This document shows, in pieces, positions 27,024 through 35,420 of a stretch of 64,000 nucleotides of DNA (position 1 is its first letter; each line of letters opens with the position of its first letter). The notes under the pieces are model-generated. The model searched no databases. It saw only the letters and a program-made list of their open reading frames with translations, and had not been told where the DNA came from. The stretch lies in the NCBI GenBank assembly GCA_938027685.1, contig CALJAM010000002.1:186001-250000 (forward strand). The letters run 5' to 3'. This DNA comes from an uncultured Bryobacteraceae bacterium (lineage in GTDB: Bacteria; Acidobacteriota; Terriglobia; Bryobacterales; Bryobacteraceae). Made by a program: the position numbers and the translations under genes.

Positions 27024-29501
27024 GTGACAAGGCTCGTGGGGTTGCTGGCCGCGTCGGCCGCGCTGTGGCAACTAGGGGCGGCGGGCGTACGTCTGAGCGG
27101 ACGCGTCGTGGATGAGAACAACGCACCCGTATCCGGCGCCCGCGTGACCGTCAGACCTGCGAGCCAGCCGCAAGCGGCTCGCCGCGCAATCAGCGACGCG
27201 ACCGGCGCTTTCTGGCTCGAACTGGAGCAACCCGGTGAGTACCTGATCAGCGCAGAGCGCGAGGGCTTCTTCCGACTGACGGAGCACGCAGTCCGTTTCG
27301 AACGCCCGCAAGAGGAGCTCACGCTCGTTCTCAACCACCAGCAGGAGATCTTCGAGCGCGTCACGATCTCGTACTCGCCGCCCGCGGTGGATCCCGAGCG
27401 TGCGACGCCTCAACAACGGATCACCGGCACCGAGATCCAGGCCATTCCCTATCCCACGAGCGGCAATTTGCGCAACGTCATGCGCGCGCTGCCCGGCGTC
27501 GTGCAGGACAACCGCGGCGGCGTGCACCTGAGCGGCGCCCCCGAAGAGCAGACTTACTACACGCTGGACGGTTTCCAGGTCAATGACCCTCTGAGCGGCC
27601 GGTTCGAGACCAGATTGAGCGTGGACAGCGTGCGGTCCTTGGAAGTTTCCACCGGCGCACTCAGCGCCGAATACGGCAAGGGCGCGGCCGGCGCGCTGGC
27701 CATCAAGACCGCTGCCGGCGACGACCGCTTCCGCTATTCGGCCACCAACTTCATTCCCGGCGTCGAGAACCGCAAGGGCCTCATCATAGGCGGATGGTCG
27801 CCTCGCATCGGAGTTTCAGGCCCCATAGCCAAGGGACGCGCGTGGTTCTCGGAAAGCATCGACCTGCATTACATCAAGCATGTCGTCGAGGACTTGCCCA
27901 AAGGCGAGGATCGCACCTCGAGCTGGCGCGGCTCCAGCCTTCTTCGCAACCAGTTCAACCTGACCCCCTCCAACCAGCTTTTCACCGGCCTGCTCATCCA
28001 CACCTGGACTGCCCCCCGTACGGGCCTCACCGCGCTGGATCCCTGGGAGACGACCGTAGATCGCCGCACCCGCCAGTGGCTCCTTCACGCAAAGGACCAG
28101 ATGTATCTGGGTCGGGGAGCCCTACTCGAACTGGGCGGGGCCGCCACGCGCACTTTTGGTCGCGAAGTGCCGCAGGGGCAGGAAATCCTCCATATATTGC
28201 CGGAAGGTCGGCGCGGCAATTACTTCGCCGACGCGGTGCGCCGCGCGGGCCGGGACCAATACCTGGCCAATCTCTTCCTGCCTTCGCTCATGCGGGGCGG
28301 CGAACATCAACTCAAGCTTGGCGTCGACCTGAATCGCGTCTGGTACTGGCAGGACGTCCGTCGCACCGGCTACCAGCATTACCGCCCCGACTACACCCTG
28401 ATGCGGGCCGTCCGCTTCGGCGGCAGCGGCCGACTCAACCGCTCCAACTTCGAAGCCGCGACCTGGCTGCAGGATTCCTGGCGCGCGCGACGCAATCTCC
28501 TCATCGAGGCCGGCTTGCGCCACGACTGGGACCGCCTGCTCGACCGGCACAACCTGGCGCCCCGTCTCGGCCTGGCTTGGTCGCCCCCTCGTTTCGAGTC
28601 CGCCAAACTGGCTGCGGGCTTCGGCATTGTCTACGAAACCGCCGGCCTCCGCCTCTTTTCCCGTCCCCTGGATCAGTATTCGCTCACCACTTACTTCGCA
28701 CGCGACGGCTCGGTTACTCGCGGACCCGCCATATCCCTCTTCGACATTCCCGAAATTCGTTTCGCCAGGCCGCGTTATTACAATTGGAATCTCTTCTGGG
28801 AGCAAATAGTGAGAGCAGGTTTCTATGTCCGCGCAGGCTGGATTTCACGTCGCGGACGCCGGGGACTTACTTACGAGAATGCGCTCGAGCCCGGTGAAGA
28901 GGCCCCGGCTTCTTTACAGGAGGCTTTCGGCTGGCACACCTTCGATGCCATTTATCGGCTGGCCAACCTTCGCCGCGACCTTTATGACGCCTTCGAGCTC
29001 GTTCTCCGCCACGGCTTCGGGCAGCAATACGAATGGATGATTGCTTACACGCGCTCTCGCGCCTTATCCAATGCGGTCGTAGACCTCAGCATTGACGATC
29101 CCATCATTATCTCGCGCAACGTCGGCCGCATGCCTTGGGACACGCCGAACCGGATCGTGAGCTGGGGCTACCTGCCGCTGTTCCGACGTAACTGGGCTCT
29201 CGCCTATCTGATGGAGGCGCGCGACGGCTACCCCTTCTCCATCCAGGACGACGAGGGCCGGTTGCTCGGTCAGATCAACGAGCGCCGCTTCCCCTTCTTC
29301 TTCGAGCTGAACCTGCACGTCGAAAGAAGGTTCTTGATGAAGGGCCACCGCTGGGCGCTGCGCGCCGGCTTCAACAACATCACCAACCATCGCAATTACG
29401 ATACGGTCAACAACAATGCCGGCTCGCCGAACTTTCTGCGATTCTACGGCGGGCAGGGTAGAAGCATGAACTTCCGCATCCGCTGGCTGGGGAGGAACTG
29501 A
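27024..29501 (+). CDS. TonB-dependent-receptor-like protein with carboxypeptidase-regulatory-like domain
   Basis: The product has 825 residues from the GTG at 27024, which has GGAAG seven bases ahead; an in-frame TTG lies at 27003. A signal peptide (LVGLLAASAALWQLGAAG) is followed by a CarboxypepD_reg domain (LSGRVVDENNAPVSGARVTV) to about residue 100, a recognisable plug with YYTLDGFQVNDPLSGRFETR and STGALSAEYGKG, and a shorter barrel of about 580 residues. Unlike the other two receptors in the window, it does not end in an aromatic residue. It is followed after one base by the FG-GAP protein, which has a good GGGGAGGA site, so the two form an operon. The cargo is unknown. Confidence 0.88.
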   Translation: MTRLVGLLAASAALWQLGAAGVRLSGRVVDENNAPVSGARVTVRPASQPQAARRAISDATGAFWLELEQPGEYLISAEREGFFRLTEHAVRFERPQEELTLVLNHQQEIFERVTISYSPPAVDPERATPQQRITGTEIQAIPYPTSGNLRNVMRALPGVVQDNRGGVHLSGAPEEQTYYTLDGFQVNDPLSGRFETRLSVDSVRSLEVSTGALSAEYGKGAAGALAIKTAAGDDRFRYSATNFIPGVENRKGLIIGGWSPRIGVSGPIAKGRAWFSESIDLHYIKHVVEDLPKGEDRTSSWRGSSLLRNQFNLTPSNQLFTGLLIHTWTAPRTGLTALDPWETTVDRRTRQWLLHAKDQMYLGRGALLELGGAATRTFGREVPQGQEILHILPEGRRGNYFADAVRRAGRDQYLANLFLPSLMRGGEHQLKLGVDLNRVWYWQDVRRTGYQHYRPDYTLMRAVRFGGSGRLNRSNFEAATWLQDSWRARRNLLIEAGLRHDWDRLLDRHNLAPRLGLAWSPPRFESAKLAAGFGIVYETAGLRLFSRPLDQYSLTTYFARDGSVTRGPAISLFDIPEIRFARPRYYNWNLFWEQIVRAGFYVRAGWISRRGRRGLTYENALEPGEEAPASLQEAFGWHTFDAIYRLANLRRDLYDAFELVLRHGFGQQYEWMIAYTRSRALSNAVVDLSIDDPIIISRNVGRMPWDTPNRIVSWGYLPLFRRNWALAYLMEARDGYPFSIQDDEGRLLGQINERRFPFFFELNLHVERRFLMKGHRWALRAGFNNITNHRNYDTVNNNAGSPNFLRFYGGQGRSMNFRIRWLGRN

Positions 29502-29502
29502 A

Positions 29503-30738
29503 GTGAAGATCCGCGTGGGCCTTCTCGCCTTGGGTTGTGCGTGGACGGCTTCGGCCGCTCGGCCGATCGCCTTCCGCAGTCACCTGATTGCCGGTGATCT
29601 GAAAGGCGGCTACCAGGTATTGGCCGCCGATCTGAACCGTGACCGTCGCCCCGATCTCGTGGCGCTTTGCAGCGCAGGCCGCGAGCTGCTTTGGTTCGAA
29701 AATCCCGGCTGGCAGCGTCACGTGATTGCGCGCGATCTGCGCGGCCTGATCAACGCCGCCGTCGCCGACCTCGAAGGCGACGGCGTGCCCGAGATCGCCG
29801 TCGCTTGGGAGTTTTCCATGCGGCCGCGGGAGAGCGCCGGCCTGGTGGGGCTGTTGCGCGCCGGCGCCGACCCGAAGCAATCGTGGTCGCTGCGCGAGAT
29901 CGACCGCCTGCCCAGTTCCCACCGGCTCCGCTTTGTCGCTGTCGAAGGCAAGCTCCCGGGCGTCCTGGTCAATGCACCCCTTGCGGGCCGCCTGGCTGAA
30001 ACTCCGGATTACATGGCTCCCGTCCCGCTGGTGCTCTACCGGCCCGGCGATTGGAAGCGCGAGACCATCAGCGAGGAATTGCAGGGCGTGCTGCACGGCC
30101 TGGCTGTGACGGACTGGAATGGGGACGGTCGCCAGGAGATCCTCACCGCGAGCTTTCGCGGCCTGGACCTCTTCGAGCCGACGCCGCAGGGATGGCGACG
30201 CACTCACCTGGCCGATGGCAACACCGACCCCTGGCCGCGCTGCGGCGCCAGCGAAGTGGCCGTGGGACGCCTCGGCCGGCAGCGGTTTCTCGCCGCCGTC
30301 GAGCCCTGGCATGGTCACCTGTTGACGGTCTACCTCCCGCAGGGTGACGCTTGGCGTCGTCTCGTGGTGGATGATTCCTTAGCCGAGGGTCACGCGTTGG
30401 AGACCGCCGATTTCGATGGCGACGGGCTGGACGAAATCGCGGCTGGCTACCGCGCTCGGGGCGGCGGCCTGCGGTTATATCGCGCCCAAGACCGCTCGGG
30501 TGAGCGCTGGCAGGCCCAGCCGCTCGAGTCGGGCGCCATGGCAACCTCGAGCTGCGCCGTGGCCGACTTGAACGGGGACCGGCGGCTCGATCTGGCCTGC
30601 ATCGGCGGATCCGAGCTGCGGTGGTTCGAGAACGTGACCGCCGGCGGTCGGGTCCGCGTCCGATCAGGGATCCCAAGAGCTCCGGCGCAAAGCGCCTCGT
30701 CTCAGGCTTCGCGCGACCTGAACCAGACGCCCCGTTGA
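29503..30738 (+). CDS. Exported FG-GAP/VCBS-repeat protein
   Basis: The 411-residue protein has a signal peptide (GLLALGCAWTASAA) and at least five calcium-loop repeats of the FG-GAP/VCBS type: DLNRDRRPDL, DLEGDGVPEI, DWNGDGRQEI, DFDGDGLDEI and DLNGDRRLDL, spaced about 50-100 residues apart, which would build a beta-propeller. It starts at a GTG one base after the receptor stop. Such proteins bind surface ligands or partners; with the receptor upstream, a ligand-presenting role is plausible but unproven. The last 25 residues are low-complexity and may be disordered. Confidence 0.82.
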   Translation: MKIRVGLLALGCAWTASAARPIAFRSHLIAGDLKGGYQVLAADLNRDRRPDLVALCSAGRELLWFENPGWQRHVIARDLRGLINAAVADLEGDGVPEIAVAWEFSMRPRESAGLVGLLRAGADPKQSWSLREIDRLPSSHRLRFVAVEGKLPGVLVNAPLAGRLAETPDYMAPVPLVLYRPGDWKRETISEELQGVLHGLAVTDWNGDGRQEILTASFRGLDLFEPTPQGWRRTHLADGNTDPWPRCGASEVAVGRLGRQRFLAAVEPWHGHLLTVYLPQGDAWRRLVVDDSLAEGHALETADFDGDGLDEIAAGYRARGGGLRLYRAQDRSGERWQAQPLESGAMATSSCAVADLNGDRRLDLACIGGSELRWFENVTAGGRVRVRSGIPRAPAQSASSQASRDLNQTPR

Positions 30739-31007
30739 AGCTTTGCAAAGCGGCTTCCCCTCCTCGCCTTTGGGCCTTGACGGCGCCGAATCCGCCATCA
30801 AGACCGTGGCCCCGCGAGAGTCCTCGCTGCACCCCGCCGCACACGCGCACTCCTTGACGCAAGGGGCATATCCGGACAGTTTTCTGCCCACCCGGCCGCG
30901 CCCACGGACCCATTCCGCGTGGTCGGCGGCGCGCGCCTGAGCCGCCCGACCTCGTCGCTCCCTTTCCCGTAAACGAAAGGCGCTTGCCCGACCTGCGTGA
31001 GCAGCCC
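30739..31007. other. Intergenic stretch without a supportable gene
   Basis: Between the FG-GAP stop and the convergent HDOD gene the open frames are short, in several phases and without similarity that I recognise. I see no tRNA-like cloverleaf. The only structure is the hairpin at its right end. Confidence 0.6.
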
Positions 31008-31036
31008 GGTCCGCCGCAGGCATCGCCTGCCGGACC
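31008..31036. terminator. Hairpin between convergent genes
   Basis: GGTCCG-CC-GCAGGC, loop ATC, GCCTGC-CGGACC forms a 12-bp stem with a two-base bulge. It ends one base before the HDOD stop codon. There is no U-tract on either strand, so it would be a weak intrinsic terminator or a transcript-end stabiliser. Confidence 0.5.
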
Positions 31037-31037
31037 C

Positions 31038-32264
31038 TCAGGCGGCTTCGGTCAAACACGCCACCAACCAGTGCTCCGGTTCGGCCCCCGGCCTGAGAGA
31101 CTCGGCTCCCAGCCCCAGTTGCTTCAGTGCACGCTGCACGCGCCGCGGCGATGGCAGATCTTCTTCTTCCGCCTGGTCGCTCCAGGCTTCGGCGACGTGC
31201 AGCAAGGCCGCCATCGGAGAGCGACTCGCCTCGGGTCGATGATGATGCTCGACTGCCTCTACCATGTGAGCGGGGAAGCTCCAGGAACGAAGAATTTCAG
31301 CGCTTGCCACGCCGTGATCGAAGCCGCACAGCATCAGCTCGACGAAAACCGCATCGGCTCCCTTCTCCCGCAATCGCGCGTATCGTTCCCCTTCCGCTCC
31401 GCCCAGCCGGTGCAGAGCCAGCCGCCCTACATCGTGGACGAGGCCGGCCAGGAATGCTTCCTGTGCGTTGGCCGCTCCCGAGAGCACGGCCAGCCGCTCC
31501 GCCTTCACCGCTGCCTCCACCGCGTGACGCCACAGCCGCCCCAGGGCCCGACAGGCGAACAGCGGTCGAAACACTTGCGCCAGCACCACGCGGCGAGCGC
31601 CTTCCAGGCCGATGTAGGTCAGAGCCTGCGTAATCGTGGAAATGCGCCGCGACGGATTGTACAGGCTCGAATTGGCCGCCTCGATGACGGCGCCCGCCAG
31701 CACCTGATCCGAGCTGACGAGGCTTTCCATCCGCTCCAGGCTGGTCTCCTCCTCCGGCGAGATCATCAACGCGCGCAGCGCCACGGCCGGAAAGACCGGC
31801 AGCCGGTGCACCGTGGCTAGCACGTCCTCCATGCGGATGGAAACCAAAGCGCCCAGATATGCGGTGACGTTGGGATCGTACACGCCCCTTTGCGCCAGCC
31901 AGTTCATCTCATCGATGATCTGCTCGAGTGCGGCGGGCTGGAAAGGGAGGAACTCCACCCGCTCCGCGAATGCTTCCGCCACGCGCAGGATCGCCGCAGG
32001 CCGCCCGCCGGCAGGATGCTCGGGATGGCGGAAGCTGTGCAGGACGGCGTGCGCTCGCGGAGAGAGATCGGGACCGGCGGCCTCGCCTGCGCCGGGTGCA
32101 AGCTCCGCATGGTGGCGCAGAGCCGCTTCCTCCAGCGCGATCAGCTCAGCGGACGAAAGGCGTAAGCGACGCCCGAGTTCGCAGGCTAGCGCCGCCACAC
32201 GGCGGCAGTGCCCGCCCCAGGGCCGCTCGGCCGCACCGACCCCGGCCTGAGCCTGCACTTCCAC
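31038..32264 (-). CDS. HDOD-domain signalling protein
   Basis: The 408-residue protein starts at a GTG at 32264; the frame closes 14-18 codons further upstream without an ATG. Residues 15-60 (HCRRVAALACELGRRL, ALRHHAEL) resemble the beginning of an HD-GYP helix bundle but have HH where HD is expected, so this part is degenerate. Residues about 135-340 are an HDOD domain: LPVFPAVALRALMI, VSSDQVLAGAVIEAANS, QALTYIGLEGARRVVL, and a LVHDVGRLAL segment. HDOD proteins act in regulatory networks of motility, biofilm and cell cycle; no partner kinase is nearby. It lies 51 bases downstream of DUF1015. Confidence 0.82.
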   Translation of the reverse strand: MEVQAQAGVGAAERPWGGHCRRVAALACELGRRLRLSSAELIALEEAALRHHAELAPGAGEAAGPDLSPRAHAVLHSFRHPEHPAGGRPAAILRVAEAFAERVEFLPFQPAALEQIIDEMNWLAQRGVYDPNVTAYLGALVSIRMEDVLATVHRLPVFPAVALRALMISPEEETSLERMESLVSSDQVLAGAVIEAANSSLYNPSRRISTITQALTYIGLEGARRVVLAQVFRPLFACRALGRLWRHAVEAAVKAERLAVLSGAANAQEAFLAGLVHDVGRLALHRLGGAEGERYARLREKGADAVFVELMLCGFDHGVASAEILRSWSFPAHMVEAVEHHHRPEASRSPMAALLHVAEAWSDQAEEEDLPSPRRVQRALKQLGLGAESLRPGAEPEHWLVACLTEAA

Positions 32265-32315
32265 GCCCTTCTTATCGGCCGCGGCTCGTAAAGCTTGAGC
32301 GGGGCCGCCCGCCCC

Positions 32316-33563
32316 TCAATCCCCGAGCACGTAGATCGTCATTCCGGAGAGCAACTTGGGATAAAAATCGGTGGATTTTTGAGGCATGACCCCGCCCGAG
32401 AACGCCACCCGCGCCACGTCCTCGATGGCTACCGGCTCCAGCAGGAACGCTACCTGGGCCTCGCCCCGCTCGACCGCCCCCACCGCCGCCTCCAGCCCGC
32501 GCACGTAACGAATGTACTTTTCCTCCCGCACGGCGGACTCCGTGATTCCCAACAGGCCCTCCAGAATATCTTGGTGCAGGATCTCCAGCGCCAGCCGCTC
32601 GCCGCGCTCCGCCTCGAGCAGAAAGATTGGCGCCAGACCCGCCGCTTTCACTCCGATCCTCGCCTTCTCCCACGCCCGTTCGGACCATACCGCGCGCAAG
32701 CGGTCCGCCGACCCCATCTCCCTGACCCGGAAGCCTTCTCGCAACCGCTGCAGCAGCCGTTCGGCGTCGAAGCCCTCCAGCCCCCCCACCAGGCGGTGCG
32801 TGGCCAAGATCTTCAGCCCCGGCGAGTACAGGTTGACGAACGTCATCAGGGCCTTGTCCGCCCCCGGCAGATCCGGATGCCGGCGCAGGAAAGCCAGCGC
32901 GGTTTCGTAGCGGTGGTGCCCGTCGGCGATGAGCAACCTCTTCTCCCTCATCAACTCCTGGATGGCGGCGATGCGTTCGGGCGCCGCTACCCGCCACAGC
33001 CGGTGCACCACGCCGTACTCATCCTGCACCTCGGCCAGCGCAGGCTGCGCGAACGTCTGCTCCAGCTCTGCCTCCACGCGACCCTCGGGATCGGGATAGA
33101 GCATGAAAATGGGGCCGCAGACGGCGCGCGTATGCTCCAGCAATTCCATGCGATCCTGTTTCGGCGCGGCGAGCGTCTGTTCGTGCCGGAACACGACGCC
33201 TGCCTCGTAATCCTCCAGGGCGCCCAGGCCGATGAAGCCCCTCCGCACGAAGCGTCCGCCGCCCTCGGGCAGATCGAATTCCTGCGAACAGGCGAACAGC
33301 GCCGGTTCCGGCTCGCGCACCAGCACGCCGCGCTCGATCCACTCGCGCAGGTGCGCCGCCGCCCTCGTATAAACGTTGTTGCCCTCATCGTCGCCCGCAA
33401 AGCGCGGCCCGAGCTCAATGCGCACGAGGTTGTATGGACTCAGCTCCAGATAGCGCGCCTGCATCTCGGGCGTGATCTTGTCGTAAGGCTGCGTCAGGAG
33501 GTCTTCCAACCGCCCGGCCTCGGGACTGTATCGGTAGGGTCGGAACGGAAAAATGCGCGCCAT
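32316..33563 (-). CDS. DUF1015 family protein
   Basis: The 415-residue protein begins MARIFPFRPYRY and shows the conserved DUF1015 features: QPYDKITPEMQ, a central ADGHHRYETAL motif and a C-terminal MPQKSTDFYPKLLSG. The family is widespread, cytoplasmic and of unknown biochemical function; the HHR and C-terminal KST segments look like an active or nucleotide-binding site. No SerA-like neighbour, often seen beside this family, is present here. It sits in a same-strand run TatA/B-TatC-DUF1015-HDOD, with 46 bases between it and tatC. Confidence 0.85.
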   Translation of the reverse strand: MARIFPFRPYRYSPEAGRLEDLLTQPYDKITPEMQARYLELSPYNLVRIELGPRFAGDDEGNNVYTRAAAHLREWIERGVLVREPEPALFACSQEFDLPEGGGRFVRRGFIGLGALEDYEAGVVFRHEQTLAAPKQDRMELLEHTRAVCGPIFMLYPDPEGRVEAELEQTFAQPALAEVQDEYGVVHRLWRVAAPERIAAIQELMREKRLLIADGHHRYETALAFLRRHPDLPGADKALMTFVNLYSPGLKILATHRLVGGLEGFDAERLLQRLREGFRVREMGSADRLRAVWSERAWEKARIGVKAAGLAPIFLLEAERGERLALEILHQDILEGLLGITESAVREEKYIRYVRGLEAAVGAVERGEAQVAFLLEPVAIEDVARVAFSGGVMPQKSTDFYPKLLSGMTIYVLGD

Positions 33564-33609
33564 AGGGAACCCCTCAGGATAACAGCGCCGCGCTTGTGCC
33601 CGCGCCTGC

Positions 33610-34764
33610 TCAGCGCGACAGGAAGGGCCAGCGGGGAACGATCCGATAACCGTAACGCGTTACCGCCAGCAACACCGCTCCGCCCCCGGCCAACAGCAAC
33701 AGGCCCGCAGCGTAGGCCACCTTGCGCCAGGGGAATCGACGGCCTTCGCGGTGCAGCACCAGCAGGTAGCTGGCGAACACCCCCACGAAGTACAGCAGCA
33801 CCATCGGCACCGAGAACAGCATCAGGTTGAAAACGTCGGGCGTGGGAGTGATCAGAGCCGCGATGATGACGATGATCAGGATGGCGTAGCGGCTGTTGCG
33901 CAGCAGGAAGCGGGGGCTGACGATGCGCAGCAGCGTCAAAAAGAAGATCAGAACGGGCAGCTCGAACACCAGACCCACGCCCAGGATCACGTTTACGAAT
34001 AGGTCGAAATACTCGGTGACCGAGACGATGGGCTGGATGCGGATGTCCCGGCCGATACCCAGCAGGAAGACCAGGCCGAAACGGAAAGCCACAAAGTAGG
34101 CGAACAGCCCGCCCAAAATGAACAGACCTGCGGAGCAGATGATGAACGGGCCGGCCCAGCGGCGCTCGCGACGGTACAACCCCGGCGCGATGAACGCCCA
34201 CGCCTGGTAAAGCACCCACGGCGAGGCCAGAAAAATCGCCGTCAGCATGGGCAGCTTCACCCAGACGATCGAGAACACCTCCATCGGCTTGATCTGCGCC
34301 AGCCGCGGGTCCGGAATGCCGATCTGGCGCAGCGCGTCGGCCGCCGGCTCGCTGATGATCAGCCAGAGCTGATTGGCGAAGATCAGACTGAACAGGAAGG
34401 CCACCCCGATCCCAGCCAGCGCCTTGATGATCCGCGCCCGCAGCTCCTCCAGGTGCTCGAGGAAGGACATACGGAGCATCTGCTCCTCCTCTTCTTCCTC
34501 GGGCGTCTTGGGTCGTTGTGGAGGCGCGGGTGGCGCTCCGCCGCCCGATTCTGCGGGCACGGGAGGTGCGGCCTCTGCGGCCGGCGCCCCGGCTTCGTAG
34601 TCGTAGTTACCGTCCTCGCGATACGGTCCTAACCCCTGCGCGGAAATATCAGGCGGCTCCGCCTGGGTTTCCGGCGGGCTCTCGCCCTCGGGCGGTCGCG
34701 CAGGCACATCCGCCTCGTTCTCGGCCGAGGCTTCCGCCTCCCTGGGGTCCTTCTCAAACTCCAT
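33610..34764 (-). CDS. tatC: Sec-independent protein translocase TatC with a long acidic N-terminal extension
   Basis: TatC is the polytopic receptor of the twin-arginine export system and recognises the RR signal. From Met99 on, the protein is a standard six-helix TatC (SFLEHLEELRARI, FIAPGLYRRERR, FELPVLIFF, ITPTPDVFN). The 384-residue length is well above the usual 240-270, because residues 1-98 form an acidic, Pro/Ala-rich, probably disordered extension with a run of Glu at 89-94 and NYDYE at about 53-57. The ATG at 34764 starts the extension; Met99 would give a normal-sized protein, so the extension might not always be made. It lies 38 bases after the TatA/B gene, and several predicted Tat substrates occur in this window. 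Confidence 0.93.
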   Translation of the reverse strand: MEFEKDPREAEASAENEADVPARPPEGESPPETQAEPPDISAQGLGPYREDGNYDYEAGAPAAEAAPPVPAESGGGAPPAPPQRPKTPEEEEEEQMLRMSFLEHLEELRARIIKALAGIGVAFLFSLIFANQLWLIISEPAADALRQIGIPDPRLAQIKPMEVFSIVWVKLPMLTAIFLASPWVLYQAWAFIAPGLYRRERRWAGPFIICSAGLFILGGLFAYFVAFRFGLVFLLGIGRDIRIQPIVSVTEYFDLFVNVILGVGLVFELPVLIFFLTLLRIVSPRFLLRNSRYAILIIVIIAALITPTPDVFNLMLFSVPMVLLYFVGVFASYLLVLHREGRRFPWRKVAYAAGLLLLAGGGAVLLAVTRYGYRIVPRWPFLSR

Positions 34765-34802
34765 GCCTGTAGCGGACGGATTTCAGAACGAACTCGCTGG
34801 TC

Positions 34803-35312
34803 TCAAGCGTTGCTGGCCGGTTGGTCGCTGGCGGGTCGCAAGGGGACCGCGTCCTCGAGTCCACTCTCGGCTGCCGGCCGCTCGGGCCCTGCCGCCAGCT
34901 CGAGCGGTTCCCCGCCGATCTGGCCGCCTTCGGACTGGGCGCCCTCGGGTGCGGAAACGCCGTCGGTGGATGCTTGCACGGACGACTCTGCGGAGGCCGT
35001 CTCGTATTCGCTCGTTCCTCCGTAATCCGTGCTGCCGTACGAGTCACTGCCGCTGTCGTAATAGGTGGAGTCGTAGTTGTAGTCGTAGCTGGAGTAGTCG
35101 TAGCTGCGCGTGATCTCCTGCAACGACTGGTTTTCCTGCTCCAGACTGCGCATCTCACGGTCGAAGGTTGCCTTGAGCTCGCTCGAGGCGCGGCGAAACT
35201 CGGTGATCGCCTTGCCGATATTGCGGCCCAGCTCCGGCAACTTCTTCGGACCGAAAATGAGCAGGGCGAGCAGGAATATGAACAGCGTCTCCTGCCAGCC
35301 CAAGGGACCCAT
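34803..35312 (-). CDS. TatA/TatB-type translocase protein with Tyr-rich tail
   Basis: The 169-residue protein starts at the ATG preceded by GAAGGAGGT; an in-frame GTG upstream (35408) is less likely. Residues 7-20 are the single membrane helix, followed by the FGPKKLPELGRNIGKAI hinge and amphipathic helix that define the family, and a coiled-coil-like stretch to about residue 66. The tail is odd: residues 71-103 contain ten Tyr with Asp, Ser and Gly (YDYSSYDYNYD), then an acidic Ser/Ala/Pro-rich end. Length and the coiled coil lean to TatB, the hinge to TatA; with only one copy here it may serve both roles (inference). Confidence 0.88.
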   Translation of the reverse strand: MGPLGWQETLFIFLLALLIFGPKKLPELGRNIGKAITEFRRASSELKATFDREMRSLEQENQSLQEITRSYDYSSYDYNYDSTYYDSGSDSYGSTDYGGTSEYETASAESSVQASTDGVSAPEGAQSEGGQIGGEPLELAAGPERPAAESGLEDAVPLRPASDQPASNA

Positions 35313-35420
35313 CCGATGACCTCCTTCGGCGGAACGGGGCCTCTGTTTCGCTCCCGTTCCAGCCGGGACAACTTCATGATAGCGAGCGTATCGAGGCGGG
35401 TCAACCACGCCGCTGGCCCC

